This document shows positions 52,852 through 61,960 of a stretch of DNA of 64,000 nt, piece after piece. How positions within the stretch are numbered: the stretch's first letter is position 1; every line of letters starts with the position of its first letter. The translations under genes were made by a program, and so were the position numbers. This stretch comes from UBA5429 sp942493315 (lineage in GTDB: Bacteria > Bacteroidota > Bacteroidia > Bacteroidales > WCHB1-69). The notes under the pieces are model-generated. The model did no database searches, was not told where the DNA came from, and saw only the letters and a program-made list of their open reading frames with translations. Location: NCBI GenBank assembly GCA_942493315.1, contig OW818690.1, positions 682,001-746,000 on the forward strand, written 5' to 3'.

Positions 52852-53319
52852 TTACCATTTGTCATAGTAGCCTTTCAATGTGGGTACGACAGGTTGGACA
52901 TATTGATATAAGAATGATTCTTGTTTTGCTTTGGGAGTTACAAGAACCTCTTTGGAGTCTATGCTATTGATAAAAAAAAGTAAAGCGCTAAAAATGACTA
53001 GTACTTTAGCGGCTCCAAAAAGGGCACCGGCTAAATTATTTACAAATTCGGGAATCATCAGTTTAACGAACTTTTCTACCATTCTTCCGGCCATAAAGAC
53101 CAAAATCAACACGGCAAGAAAAGTGATGGCAAAATATACTTCATGAGGAATTTTTTCATTATTGATCCAAACAGCCACCCAATCAGAAAATTTGAAAGAG
53201 GCGTATAATCCGGCCACTAAAGCAATAATGGAAGCTAATTCGCGGATCAAACCATTTGAAAATCCTTTATACCCAAACCAGGCTAATGGAATAAGAATTA
53301 AGATATCAATATAATTCAT
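52852..53319 (-). CDS. CvpA family membrane protein
   Basis: A 155-residue inner-membrane protein with four hydrophobic segments and the CvpA start (DILILIPLAWFGYKGFSNGL), where the Gly-Phe/Gly-Leu region after helix 1 is conserved. In enterobacteria CvpA is needed for colicin V production and envelope homeostasis; the biochemical role is unclear. It is the last gene of a five-gene minus-strand operon, 6 bp after the mlaF-like gene. Confidence 0.85.
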   Translation of the reverse strand: MNYIDILILIPLAWFGYKGFSNGLIRELASIIALVAGLYASFKFSDWVAVWINNEKIPHEVYFAITFLAVLILVFMAGRMVEKFVKLMIPEFVNNLAGALFGAAKVLVIFSALLFFINSIDSKEVLVTPKAKQESFLYQYVQPVVPTLKGYYDKW

Positions 53320-53325
53320 AAGGTT

Positions 53326-54081
53326 TTATTTAACAAATCCTCTTAATTTCTGAGTAAGAGGTTGGGCATAAATAAAATCGTTTAATTTATCATTGTCAGA
53401 AATAAGAACCTCATCTTTATTTCCTCTCCATTCGAGGCACCCTTCCTGAATATAGGAGATGGTTTCCCCGATGGTGATCACGGTATTCAAATCGTGGGTA
53501 TTGATGATGGTAGTGATATTAAATTCATGAGTAATTCCATAAAGAAGTTCATCGATCATGATGGAAGTTTTGGGGTCTAATCCTGAGTTTGGTTCATCGC
53601 AGAATAAATATTTAGGGTTTGAAGCGATGGCGCGGGCTATTGCCGCTCTTTTTTTCATACCTCCACTCAATTCTGAAGGATACAAAAGATTGGTGTTTTC
53701 TAAACCCACTCTTTTCAGGCAATAATTGGCTCTATCCAGTTTTTCCTCTTTATTTTGTGTTGTTAGCATATCAAGTGGAAACATCACATTTTGCTCAATG
53801 GTTAGAGAGTCGAACAGTGCTGAGCCCTGAAAAACGACGCCCATTTCCATTTTAAAAGATTTTTGCACTTTACTGTGAAACGCATGAAAATCCCGGTCAT
53901 CGAAAAACACTTTACCTGAAGTTGGTTCCAATAAACCGATGATACATTTGAGAAGTACTGTTTTTCCTGAGCCTGACCTTCCTATGATTAAGTTCACTTT
54001 ACCATCGACAAACTCAGTATTAATATCTTTTAATACCACATGATCTCCAAATTGTTTATATAGATTGCTAATTGTGATCAT
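53326..54081 (-). CDS. mlaF: MlaF-type ABC transporter ATP-binding protein
   Basis: The 251-residue ATPase of an MCE-type lipid transport system that moves phospholipid between the two membranes. It has Walker A GRSGSGKT near residue 34, Q-loop MGVVFQGSALFDSLT (the FQ.GALFDS form is diagnostic for MlaF), signature LSGGMKKRAAIARAI and Walker B LFCDEPNSGLDP. It directly follows the MlaE permease gene. The MCE substrate-binding subunit (MlaD) is not in the window. Confidence 0.93.
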   Translation of the reverse strand: MITISNLYKQFGDHVVLKDINTEFVDGKVNLIIGRSGSGKTVLLKCIIGLLEPTSGKVFFDDRDFHAFHSKVQKSFKMEMGVVFQGSALFDSLTIEQNVMFPLDMLTTQNKEEKLDRANYCLKRVGLENTNLLYPSELSGGMKKRAAIARAIASNPKYLFCDEPNSGLDPKTSIMIDELLYGITHEFNITTIINTHDLNTVITIGETISYIQEGCLEWRGNKDEVLISDNDKLNDFIYAQPLTQKLRGFVK

Positions 54082-54082
54082 A

Positions 54083-54826
54083 TTACAACATTATTTGAGT
54101 TATGACAAGATTTAAGATAAGAACGATAAAGCTGGAAGCAACTACGGCGTCGGTACTTGCTTTCCCCAATTCCAAAGCACCCCCTTCAATTTTGTATCCA
54201 TGAAATGAAGCCACTGAACCGATAATAAAAGCAAAAACAAAAGTTTTAATTAATGAATAATAGACATCATACATTCTGAAGAAAGAAGTGATTCCATCAA
54301 TATAATCGTAAGGAGCAACAACGGGAGAAAGGAGGGAGACGATATATCCACCACCCAAAGCACAAAACATACTCAAAATAATCAATGTGGGATTTACGAT
54401 TAAAAGGGCAACAATCTTAGGAAGAACGAGGAAAGAGGATGAATTGATTCCCATAACATCGAGAGCATCTATTTGTTCTGTAACCCGCATGCCTCCAATT
54501 TCAGCAGTAATTCTGGATCCTAAATTTCCAATCAACAAAAGGCTCATGATGGTAGGACAAAACTCCATGATAATAGAGGTTCTGGCAGTAAAACCAACGG
54601 TCCATTTTGGCACCCAGTTGCTTTCGATTTGCATTCCGGTTTGAAGGGTAACAACGGCTCCCATAACCATGGCAACAACCAGAACGATGGGAAGAGACCC
54701 GATTCCCATGGTGTACATTTCATCTAAAAGTTTTTTAAAGAAAACCTTCCATTTTTCCGGTCTGGTGAACACTTTTCCTAAAAACATAAAGTATTCTCCC
54801 ATTAATATAAGGGCGTGTTTAATCAT
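54083..54826 (-). CDS. mlaE: MlaE-type ABC transporter permease
   Basis: A 247-residue inner-membrane permease of the MlaE family. It has an amphipathic N-terminus (YFMFLGKVFTRPEKWKVFFK), then five to six membrane helices. The conserved PIVLVVAMVMGAVVTLQTG, the ELGPTI-like EFCPTIMSLLLIGNLGSRIT region and the EIGGMRVTEQIDALDVMG cytosolic helix that contacts MlaF are all visible. It works with MlaF. It overlaps purD by 8 bp, which indicates translational coupling. Confidence 0.95.
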   Translation of the reverse strand: MIKHALILMGEYFMFLGKVFTRPEKWKVFFKKLLDEMYTMGIGSLPIVLVVAMVMGAVVTLQTGMQIESNWVPKWTVGFTARTSIIMEFCPTIMSLLLIGNLGSRITAEIGGMRVTEQIDALDVMGINSSSFLVLPKIVALLIVNPTLIILSMFCALGGGYIVSLLSPVVAPYDYIDGITSFFRMYDVYYSLIKTFVFAFIIGSVASFHGYKIEGGALELGKASTDAVVASSFIVLILNLVITQIML

Positions 54827-56078
54827 TTCTTTCTACTTTAATCGCTTGCCAACCAATATCTTTTCTATAAAATAATATATCTGATTTAATTTTTAAAACT
54901 GCTTCATAAGCATTTTTCTGGGCATCATGTAATGAATCTCCTTCACCAACAACAAACAACACTCTACCTCCGCTATTGTACCATTTCCCCTCTTTTTGAA
55001 CGGTTCCCATGTGAAAAACAGTGTTTGGAATTTGATCTAATCCTTTGATTTCAATCCCTTTTTCAAAAGAGTTAGGATACCCTTTAGAAGCTAAAACAAC
55101 CCCAAGAAAATAGGAATTAAACCATTCTACTTCGGATAGTTTTCCATCTAACAGATTAAGAATCACCTCTACCAAATCACTTTTCATTTTTGGGAGCACC
55201 ACTTCTGTTTCAGGATCACCAAAACGAGCATTAAACTCAATCACTTTTGGTCCGGAAGTTGTCAGAATCAGTCCACCGTATAAAATTCCGGTAAATGGAG
55301 TACCTTCTTTCCCTAATGCCTGCGCTGTAGGGTTCATGATATTCTCGACTGCAAAAGTGATCGCATCATCGGGAATAACTGGAACGGAACTGTAAGCACC
55401 CATTCCTCCGGTATTGGGTCCCTGATCCCCATCAAAAGCTCTTTTATGATCTTGTGCAATGGCTAAAGGAATAACCAGATCCTGATGAACTAAAGCCATA
55501 AGAGAAAACTCAGGACCTTCTAGAAACTGTTCCATCACCACTTTACCTTCTCCGAATTTTGAATCTAAAAGCATATCCTGTAAAGCTTGTTTAGCCTCAA
55601 CGTAAGTTAGGGCAACCACCACGCCTTTTCCTGCAGCTAAACCATCATATTTTACAACAATGGGTGCACCTACTGTATCCAGATAAGCGATTGCATCCTC
55701 ATAGTTTGTAAAAGTAGCATAATCCGCAGTAGGAATTTGATATTTCTTCATCAAATCTTTGGCAAACTGTTTAGATCCTTCAATCATAGCGGCTGCTTTT
55801 GAAGGTCCAAAAACGGTAAGCCCCTCTTCCTGAAAACGGTTCACAATACCATTCATCAAAGCTGATTCGGGACCAACAATAGTAAGGTCAATTTTCTCTT
55901 TTTTAACCCATTGAATCAAAGCCTCATTATCGGTTTCATCAATAGGGACACAATGAAATTGTGATTTCATTCCATCATTTCCGGGAGCAACAAAAACATC
56001 GGTAACCCTTTTTGATTGAGCTACTTTCCATGCAATGGCATGTTCACGACCACCTCTTCCAACTACTAATATCTTCAT
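54819..56078 (-). CDS. purD: Phosphoribosylamine-glycine ligase (GARS)
   Basis: An ATP-grasp enzyme joining phosphoribosylamine and glycine, the second step of purine synthesis. The 419 residues show KILVVGRGGREHAIAWK at the start, FGPSKAAAMIEGSKQFAKDL, KYDGLAAGKGVVVA (P-loop-like ATP grasp segment), DGDQGPNTGGMGAYS and FNARFGDPETEVVLP. Full length. It is embedded between a DUF2723 gene and the mla genes; functional linkage is not obvious. Confidence 0.97.
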   Translation of the reverse strand: MKILVVGRGGREHAIAWKVAQSKRVTDVFVAPGNDGMKSQFHCVPIDETDNEALIQWVKKEKIDLTIVGPESALMNGIVNRFQEEGLTVFGPSKAAAMIEGSKQFAKDLMKKYQIPTADYATFTNYEDAIAYLDTVGAPIVVKYDGLAAGKGVVVALTYVEAKQALQDMLLDSKFGEGKVVMEQFLEGPEFSLMALVHQDLVIPLAIAQDHKRAFDGDQGPNTGGMGAYSSVPVIPDDAITFAVENIMNPTAQALGKEGTPFTGILYGGLILTTSGPKVIEFNARFGDPETEVVLPKMKSDLVEVILNLLDGKLSEVEWFNSYFLGVVLASKGYPNSFEKGIEIKGLDQIPNTVFHMGTVQKEGKWYNSGGRVLFVVGEGDSLHDAQKNAYEAVLKIKSDILFYRKDIGWQAIKVERND

Positions 56079-56080
56079 AC

Positions 56081-59000
56081 CTACTTAACTTCTGGAATGA
56101 TCACCTCTTTAGGTGCTCTATCAGGGAAAATAATTCTGGCGTAGCTATCTCCAAATCCCTGACTCAAAGCATTTAATTCAGCAATATGAGAGTCAATTTC
56201 TTTTTTAATGCGCTCATATTGTGCATTTTGGTTCGTTATTTTAAAAATCTTTTCCCAGAATGACATGGTTGATAAAACAGAATATGTTTCTCTTTGAATA
56301 TTACTCATATCGTCAGATTGAGCACTTTTGTATTTCATGATATTCTTTTTAGCATTGCTATAAACGGAAGGTAAAATATATTTTTCAATTTTTGAAATTT
56401 TAATTTTACTCAATTTGGGTTGTATCACAGCAATCTGTTCCGGAGTCAAATTGTTAAGTAACTCTTTTAAAACCAATGCGGAATTATCAATATTTTCTGA
56501 TTGAATATTGATTGTTCTTTCATCACATTGATCAAACCAGTCGAAAGTTTCCAACAAACTGTCCATTAAGCGGTTCGCAAGCTTCATCCCTTTTTGTTGT
56601 GCGGATGGTGTATTGATTCTAAAATAGAGTTTAATCATATCAACAACTTGCGTAGTGTATTGGAAATTATACACTTGCCAAATTGGAATTACATCTGGAT
56701 TAAATAAAGTAACCGTATGATCTAACACTTTTTCTGCTTTGATCAAATCACCTTTTTCAATTAATGCCTGAGCCAAACGGGTATGCATTAAAGCAATATT
56801 AGAGAATAGTCTGTTATTATCTTCATTATTATAAACTCTAGGATCGTTTATTCCTCCCCACAAATAAGGATAAGGAGTATGATCTTGTGGTTTAGCATTA
56901 TTTACATGATCCAAACGGGAGTGATCACCAAACTTGTTCATTAGATTATTGTACAATAGATCTGTATCAATTCTTCCTAATTTTGGATAGGACGTTTGAG
57001 TTTTAATCGGTACTAAACGGTAAGCTAAACCTTCCAACTGAAAATATTCTTCCAATCCAAACCATGCTTCCGGACCTGTAGTGGATGCAAAGTAGATTGG
57101 TCTTTCCCAGTTATTATTAGCTAAAATATCCATCATCACCAAATAAGCTTTTAAAATGTTACAAACGGTTCCATCATCTTTAATATTCCAGGTGATTTTA
57201 TCCACGATTTGAGCGGTGTCACTAATGGAAACGGTACCGTTAGCCAATACTTTTTGTCTGTCAACAGCAATTGAGAAACTTCCGGGAACAGCTTGTCCAT
57301 CGGTTTTATACCCTTCTGGTAACAAAACAAGCAGTTTTTTAGAGTCAAATTGTGGCTGTTTGATATAATCCATCACCATTTTGATATCTAAAAATTCTCC
57401 ATTTCCTTTATTCAGAACTAATTGATCTCTGGTTCCATCTTTGTATTGTTTCCAATCCATAGAGATAGGAAGCGGTGCACTATTGTATGCCTGACGCTTC
57501 ATTTGGTCAATATACCAGCTGGTATTTAATAAACTTAAATTACAAACTCTAACATCAGTTCTGTATCCTTCCACTTCCTGAGCATACCATAATGGGAAAG
57601 TATCGTTATCACCCAAAGTAAAAATAATGGCATTTGGAGCACAAGAATCCAGATAGTTTTTAGCAATGGCCAGAGCGGTATATTTGTTAGATCTGTCATG
57701 GTCATCCCAGTTTTGTTGCGCCATAATTCCGGGCACTAAACAGATAGACAATACAATTGCAAAAATTGCTGAAACGATTTGAATTTGATTATTTTTGATT
57801 TTTTCCAACCATGAGATGATCGCAAAAACGCCGAAGCCAACCCAAATAGAAAATGCATAGAATGAGGCAGCAAAAGCATAGTCTCTTTCACGTGGCTGGA
57901 ATGCATACATGTTCAGGTAAAATGCAATTGCAAGACCAGTCATTAAAAACAAGAGAGCCACAACAAAAGAGTTTTGTCCATCTTTTCTGGAATACCAAAT
58001 TAAGCCAACAAGACCTAAAATGAGAGGGAACATAAAATAGGTATTATGTCCGGGTCTCTCCATACTTTCAGGTAAATCACTTTGTTTACCAACAAGAACA
58101 TCATCAATAAATGAGATCCCGGTTAACCAATTTCCATTATTCAGATCACCTCTTCCTTGCATATCATTTTGTCTTCCAGCAAAATTCCACATAAAATATC
58201 TGAAATACATATAGTTAAACTGATAAGTAATCATGAATTTTTTATGATGAGCAGAGGTTGGTAATTTTCCTTTTTCCAAATATCTTACTTCTTCTCTATC
58301 AGCAGGATCGGTAAGATCATAATGTCCTTTTAACCAATTTATATATTCTGAAGATTTATCTCTCGACCACATTCTTGGGAAAGGCATCAAATCTGCAGGA
58401 TCGTAAACATAATCAGATTTCTCTTTAGAATTTGAAACTACATATTTATTGGTTTTATCATCCCGTACATAAACAGGTGTACCGTCTTTATAATCAATAA
58501 GTTTTGAATTATAGGATTCACCATAGAATAATGGGTTAGATCCATATTGTTCACGATTTAAGTATGACAATAAAGAAACGGCATCTTCAGGGTTATTTTC
58601 ATCAATTGTTGGATTTGCATTGGAACGGATCACCAATGTGATAAATGTGGAATAACCGATTAATAGAAATGCAAAAGACAAAATGGATGCTGCCAACACC
58701 CGTTTTTCTTTTTTGATACAGTAATACAATCCCCAACTGATTAATCCAACAATGATTAAGAAATAAACAATCGTTCCGAAATTGAATGGTAAACCTAAGG
58801 TATTAACAGAGAAGATTTCAAATTTTCCTGCAAAACTAACGATACCGGGTATAATTCCAAATAAAATAATTCCTAATAATATGAAAGAAGCACCTAAAGT
58901 AAGGAGTACTCCCCATTCAGCTATTTTTTTATGAGCACCATTTTTAAATGAGAAATAGAATGATGGGATGGTAACAAATACCCAGATAAAGATCATCCAA

Positions 59001-59722
59001 AGACCAGGAAGGAATAGAGCTCCCACAAGAGAAACAAGTGCAATGGTAAGAATAACACCCCATATTGTAGTATTTTTGGATAATTTAAAATAAATTATAA
59101 GTGCAATAGCAGGTAATGTTAACAAGTTCAATAAGTGAACCCCGATGGAAAGACCAACAAGATAGGCAATGAACACCAACCATCTGTGTGGATTGATGTT
59201 TTCCAAACGGTTATCGTACTCTTCATCCCATTTCAGGATGCACCAGAAAACAAGTGCAGTAAAAAATGAAGACATGGCATACACCTCACCTTCAACGGCG
59301 GAAAACCAAAAAGTATCTGAAAATGTATAAGTTAATGCACCCACTAAAGCTGCGCCAAAAAGTCCAATTTGACGTAGTGGAGTCATTCCTCCCATTTTGG
59401 CTATGAGTTTTTTACCCAAAAGGGTGATGGTCCAAAACAAAAACATAATAGTCATCCCACTGGCGATGGCAGACATTGTATTCAGGGCAAATGCAATTTT
59501 CGTAATATCATTTCCGGCAAATAAACTAAATACAGATCCTAAAATCTGAAAGGTTGGGGCTCCGGGAGGGTGCCCTACAAGCATTTTATGTGCAGTTGAA
59601 ATATACTCTCCACAATCCCACCACGATGCTGTGGGTTCTGCTGTCATGATATAAATTGCCGATGCAAAAATGCCGATAATCCAACCTAAAGTGTTGTTAA
59701 TTAATCTGTACTGTTTTGTCAT
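56081..59722 (-). CDS. DUF2723 multi-pass membrane protein (putative PMT-like glycosyltransferase) with C-terminal TPR-like region
   Basis: A 1213-residue protein. The first ~330 residues and a middle block (about 530-690) are membrane helices; between and after them are periplasmic parts. The diagnostic DUF2723 start ASWWDCGEYISTAHKMLVGH followed by PPGAPTF carries the Asp-Cys-Gly-Glu motif, equivalent to the catalytic Asp-Glu of PMT-type (GT-C) mannosyltransferases. FSAVEGEVYAMSSFFTALVF follows. The last ~250 residues are helical, with a TPR-like repeat around IEKGDLIKAEKVLDHTVTLF. Protein O-glycosylation on the outer side of the membrane is the likely role in this phylum, inferred from the fold. 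Confidence 0.85.
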   Translation of the reverse strand: MTKQYRLINNTLGWIIGIFASAIYIMTAEPTASWWDCGEYISTAHKMLVGHPPGAPTFQILGSVFSLFAGNDITKIAFALNTMSAIASGMTIMFLFWTITLLGKKLIAKMGGMTPLRQIGLFGAALVGALTYTFSDTFWFSAVEGEVYAMSSFFTALVFWCILKWDEEYDNRLENINPHRWLVFIAYLVGLSIGVHLLNLLTLPAIALIIYFKLSKNTTIWGVILTIALVSLVGALFLPGLWMIFIWVFVTIPSFYFSFKNGAHKKIAEWGVLLTLGASFILLGIILFGIIPGIVSFAGKFEIFSVNTLGLPFNFGTIVYFLIIVGLISWGLYYCIKKEKRVLAASILSFAFLLIGYSTFITLVIRSNANPTIDENNPEDAVSLLSYLNREQYGSNPLFYGESYNSKLIDYKDGTPVYVRDDKTNKYVVSNSKEKSDYVYDPADLMPFPRMWSRDKSSEYINWLKGHYDLTDPADREEVRYLEKGKLPTSAHHKKFMITYQFNYMYFRYFMWNFAGRQNDMQGRGDLNNGNWLTGISFIDDVLVGKQSDLPESMERPGHNTYFMFPLILGLVGLIWYSRKDGQNSFVVALLFLMTGLAIAFYLNMYAFQPRERDYAFAASFYAFSIWVGFGVFAIISWLEKIKNNQIQIVSAIFAIVLSICLVPGIMAQQNWDDHDRSNKYTALAIAKNYLDSCAPNAIIFTLGDNDTFPLWYAQEVEGYRTDVRVCNLSLLNTSWYIDQMKRQAYNSAPLPISMDWKQYKDGTRDQLVLNKGNGEFLDIKMVMDYIKQPQFDSKKLLVLLPEGYKTDGQAVPGSFSIAVDRQKVLANGTVSISDTAQIVDKITWNIKDDGTVCNILKAYLVMMDILANNNWERPIYFASTTGPEAWFGLEEYFQLEGLAYRLVPIKTQTSYPKLGRIDTDLLYNNLMNKFGDHSRLDHVNNAKPQDHTPYPYLWGGINDPRVYNNEDNNRLFSNIALMHTRLAQALIEKGDLIKAEKVLDHTVTLFNPDVIPIWQVYNFQYTTQVVDMIKLYFRINTPSAQQKGMKLANRLMDSLLETFDWFDQCDERTINIQSENIDNSALVLKELLNNLTPEQIAVIQPKLSKIKISKIEKYILPSVYSNAKKNIMKYKSAQSDDMSNIQRETYSVLSTMSFWEKIFKITNQNAQYERIKKEIDSHIAELNALSQGFGDSYARIIFPDRAPKEVIIPEVK

Positions 59723-59797
59723 TATCCAAGATTTAATGTTAATATTCCATTTTAAACGAGCAATACTTTTATTTAGTATTTTTACTCAATTAACCTG

Positions 59798-59805
59798 CAA
59801 AAATA
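59798..59805 (-). promoter_or_regulatory. Promoter -7 box for the DUF2723-purD-mla-cvpA operon
   Basis: TATTTTTG followed by CAGGTTA on the minus strand, 76 bp before the start codon. Twenty bases around it are the same as in the parE promoter. Confidence 0.7.
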
Positions 59806-59963
59806 CAAAAATTTATTCTGTCTTTAAGTGTTATTCAAAATTTCATTTGAACTATTTTAAACAAATGATTCAATGATCTCATTCATGTACATTTTTTGAA
59901 TTCAATACATCAAATGGGTACTTGAGGCAAATATTAAATTAATACGATACAGTGATCACAGGG

Positions 59964-59998
59964 AATCTGTAAAAATCTGTGTAATCAGTGTTCTATAA
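59964..59998 (+). repeat. Second copy of the AATCTGTGAAAATCTGT repeat
   Basis: AATCTGTAAAAATCTGTGTA, ATCAG, TGTTCTATAAA. It matches 16204-16247 except for two substitutions near the start and a ~10-bp gap. Confidence 0.6.
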
Positions 59999-60020
59999 AA
60001 ACCAAGATATGGAATAAGAT

Positions 60021-60641
60021 CTACTTAATCAAACTTAAACCTTCTAAAGCAGATTTATCTTCAGGACTATATAATAATACTTTATTGAATAACACTTTTG
60101 CTTCAGAATATCGTCCCAGAAAGTAGCAATTCCAACCGCTGATCAATAAGTAATGGTAATTAAAGGGAGATAGATTTAAAGCGACATCAAAATATTTTTT
60201 AGCTTCGATGTATTTTTTCCTGTAGTAATAGATCAAACCCAAACGGTAATGGGCTACTTCATTCTTAGGATCCAATTTCAGGATAGATTTATAGGTTTGT
60301 TCCACTTTTGTCCATTGCTCCAATGATGAATAAGGATAAACAATCCCCCACAATGGTTCAGTTGCAACAGGCATTAAGGTAATTGCTTTTTGATAATAGG
60401 AGATCGATTGTTCATAAGATTTATTTTTATATTGCAACCATCCTAAACGTAGATTCATTTCATACGATTTAGGATCATAGTAGGTTGTTAATGCTTTGAT
60501 GGCATCTCCATATTTTTCATTTTTTTCAAATGTATAACTTTTTGAAAACGCATCTCTTAATTGTTGCTGAGATTGCGCCACTCCGTAAGCTAGTGATCCC
60601 ATGAACAAAGTAACTACAATTATTTTTTTTAAAAAGTCCAT
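60021..60641 (-). CDS. Exported TPR-repeat protein
   Basis: A 206-residue protein with a signal peptide (about 1-23, GVAQSQ) and four to five tetratricopeptide repeats. Examples are YEMNLRLGWLQYKNKSYEQS, EVAHYRLGLIYYYRKKYIEA and LSGWNCYFLGRYSEAKVLFN. TPR domains mediate protein contacts. It overlaps the upstream TPR-barrel gene by 13 bp, so the two are translationally coupled and probably act together at the envelope. Confidence 0.85.
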   Translation of the reverse strand: MDFLKKIIVVTLFMGSLAYGVAQSQQQLRDAFSKSYTFEKNEKYGDAIKALTTYYDPKSYEMNLRLGWLQYKNKSYEQSISYYQKAITLMPVATEPLWGIVYPYSSLEQWTKVEQTYKSILKLDPKNEVAHYRLGLIYYYRKKYIEAKKYFDVALNLSPFNYHYLLISGWNCYFLGRYSEAKVLFNKVLLYSPEDKSALEGLSLIK

Positions 60642-61960
60642 TTTGCTGTAAGTGTTAGAATGTGATGGTAATATGTATTTGTTAATGTATTGACATTTAA
60701 ACTTTTATCAACTGTATAATAATTATTTTCCCGGATTTGAAATCCGTAGGATGGGATGATGGTAAAATTTTTGAAATAGAGTATAAAACTAATACTGGAT
60801 GAAAATTGAACAGGATCAAAAGTATTATACGTTGAGAAACCGCCTGCTCCAATATAATTCCGGAAATTCCCATAACTGCCTGATAGTTCATACCAGAGGT
60901 TTTTATAAATATATCCGCCTAGTTTTTGGTGAATCAGAAAAGCTTTCGCGGAATCATTAAACAAAAGCGTTCCGGTTGTTACAGAATAAAAAACTTTGTT
61001 ACCAAAGGGAAAATAAACCAATCCTAATTCCACTTGTGTTTGTTTTTTGGAAGCTAGATTTCCTATCGATCCGGAGCCGTAAAATTCAAATCTATCCCAA
61101 CGATACGTTACAAATAATGAAGCTGTGTATCGATTATTTACATTTGCATTGTGATTATAATTAAAAGTGTAGGTAGTGGTGTCATATTCCGCAGACAGAT
61201 AATTAGAAGCTTCATGATAAGCACCGTAAGAACCTCCCACTTTTAAACCGATTGGAAACAGATAATCGAAGACCATATTCAACTGATAGGGATGATTCCA
61301 GAATGTTTGGACTGCAGTTGAGTCGTATGTTTGAATTTTCCCAAAAGATCTATTTTCAAAATAGGAATATCCAACTGTTAAATTGCTACGCGGAGTGATC
61401 CTTTTTTTGAGAACAAAAGAGGCCAGTGTTGTTCCTCCCTGAAATGTACCCTCTGCATAAATGTTGGTGTCTTTGATATCTAAACTATCAAATCTGGCAA
61501 TATTATTATTTCCTGCAATTCCTGCAATAATGGTTATTTCATCTTTATTCGATGTAAAAAACCTGAATTTTTGAAAACCCACTTTTTTTTGCATCGATTT
61601 TGAAAATTGTTTTGCCAAATCGTAAGCATCTTCTTGACGACCTGTAAATTGAAGAGTGTAGTAATAGTACTCCTGGATGATGGTATCCAAAGGAAACCAT
61701 TCTTGTGCCTTTTTAAAATGGGGAAGTGCAGATTCGTAATTTTTTTGATTATAATAGGAGATCGCAAGACGGGTTCGGAGAAAGTAAAAATCAAGACCCT
61801 CTTTTATCGCTTGTTTTGCTGTTTTTTGTAACCCTTTATAATCCTTAGAAAAAAATTGCTGATAGGTTAATGTATCGATTGCTCCTATTGTTTTCGGATT
61901 CTGAGCACGAACCTGAAATAGTAAAAAAAAGCAAACAATAATTAGGAAATAATTTCGCAT
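60629..61960 (-). CDS. TPR protein with YaiO-like outer-membrane barrel
   Basis: A 443-residue protein: signal peptide (about 1-19, FQVRAQ), two to three TPR-like repeats (about 35-130; FLRTRLAISYYNQKNYESAL), then a ~280-residue barrel with regular strands ending in an aromatic residue (LTLTAKWTF), as in the YaiO family. This layout is often found beside polysaccharide or surface glycosylation functions, but no specific role is known. It overlaps the upstream urea-transporter/M23 gene by 19 bp and the downstream TPR gene by 13 bp, forming a tight three-gene operon. Confidence 0.82.
   Translation of the reverse strand: MRNYFLIIVCFFLLFQVRAQNPKTIGAIDTLTYQQFFSKDYKGLQKTAKQAIKEGLDFYFLRTRLAISYYNQKNYESALPHFKKAQEWFPLDTIIQEYYYYTLQFTGRQEDAYDLAKQFSKSMQKKVGFQKFRFFTSNKDEITIIAGIAGNNNIARFDSLDIKDTNIYAEGTFQGGTTLASFVLKKRITPRSNLTVGYSYFENRSFGKIQTYDSTAVQTFWNHPYQLNMVFDYLFPIGLKVGGSYGAYHEASNYLSAEYDTTTYTFNYNHNANVNNRYTASLFVTYRWDRFEFYGSGSIGNLASKKQTQVELGLVYFPFGNKVFYSVTTGTLLFNDSAKAFLIHQKLGGYIYKNLWYELSGSYGNFRNYIGAGGFSTYNTFDPVQFSSSISFILYFKNFTIIPSYGFQIRENNYYTVDKSLNVNTLTNTYYHHILTLTAKWTF

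Larger units (their letters stand above)
59723..60020. other. Intergenic region upstream of the DUF2723 operon
   Basis: It holds the promoter box at 59798-59805 and the dispersed repeat at 59964-59998. The rest is AT-rich without a gene or clear hairpin. Confidence 0.6.

Noticed and set aside
59723..60020. Possible tRNA or small RNA gene in this gap
   Set aside because: No cloverleaf, GTTCRANNC arm or strong hairpin could be found; only a promoter and a dispersed repeat.
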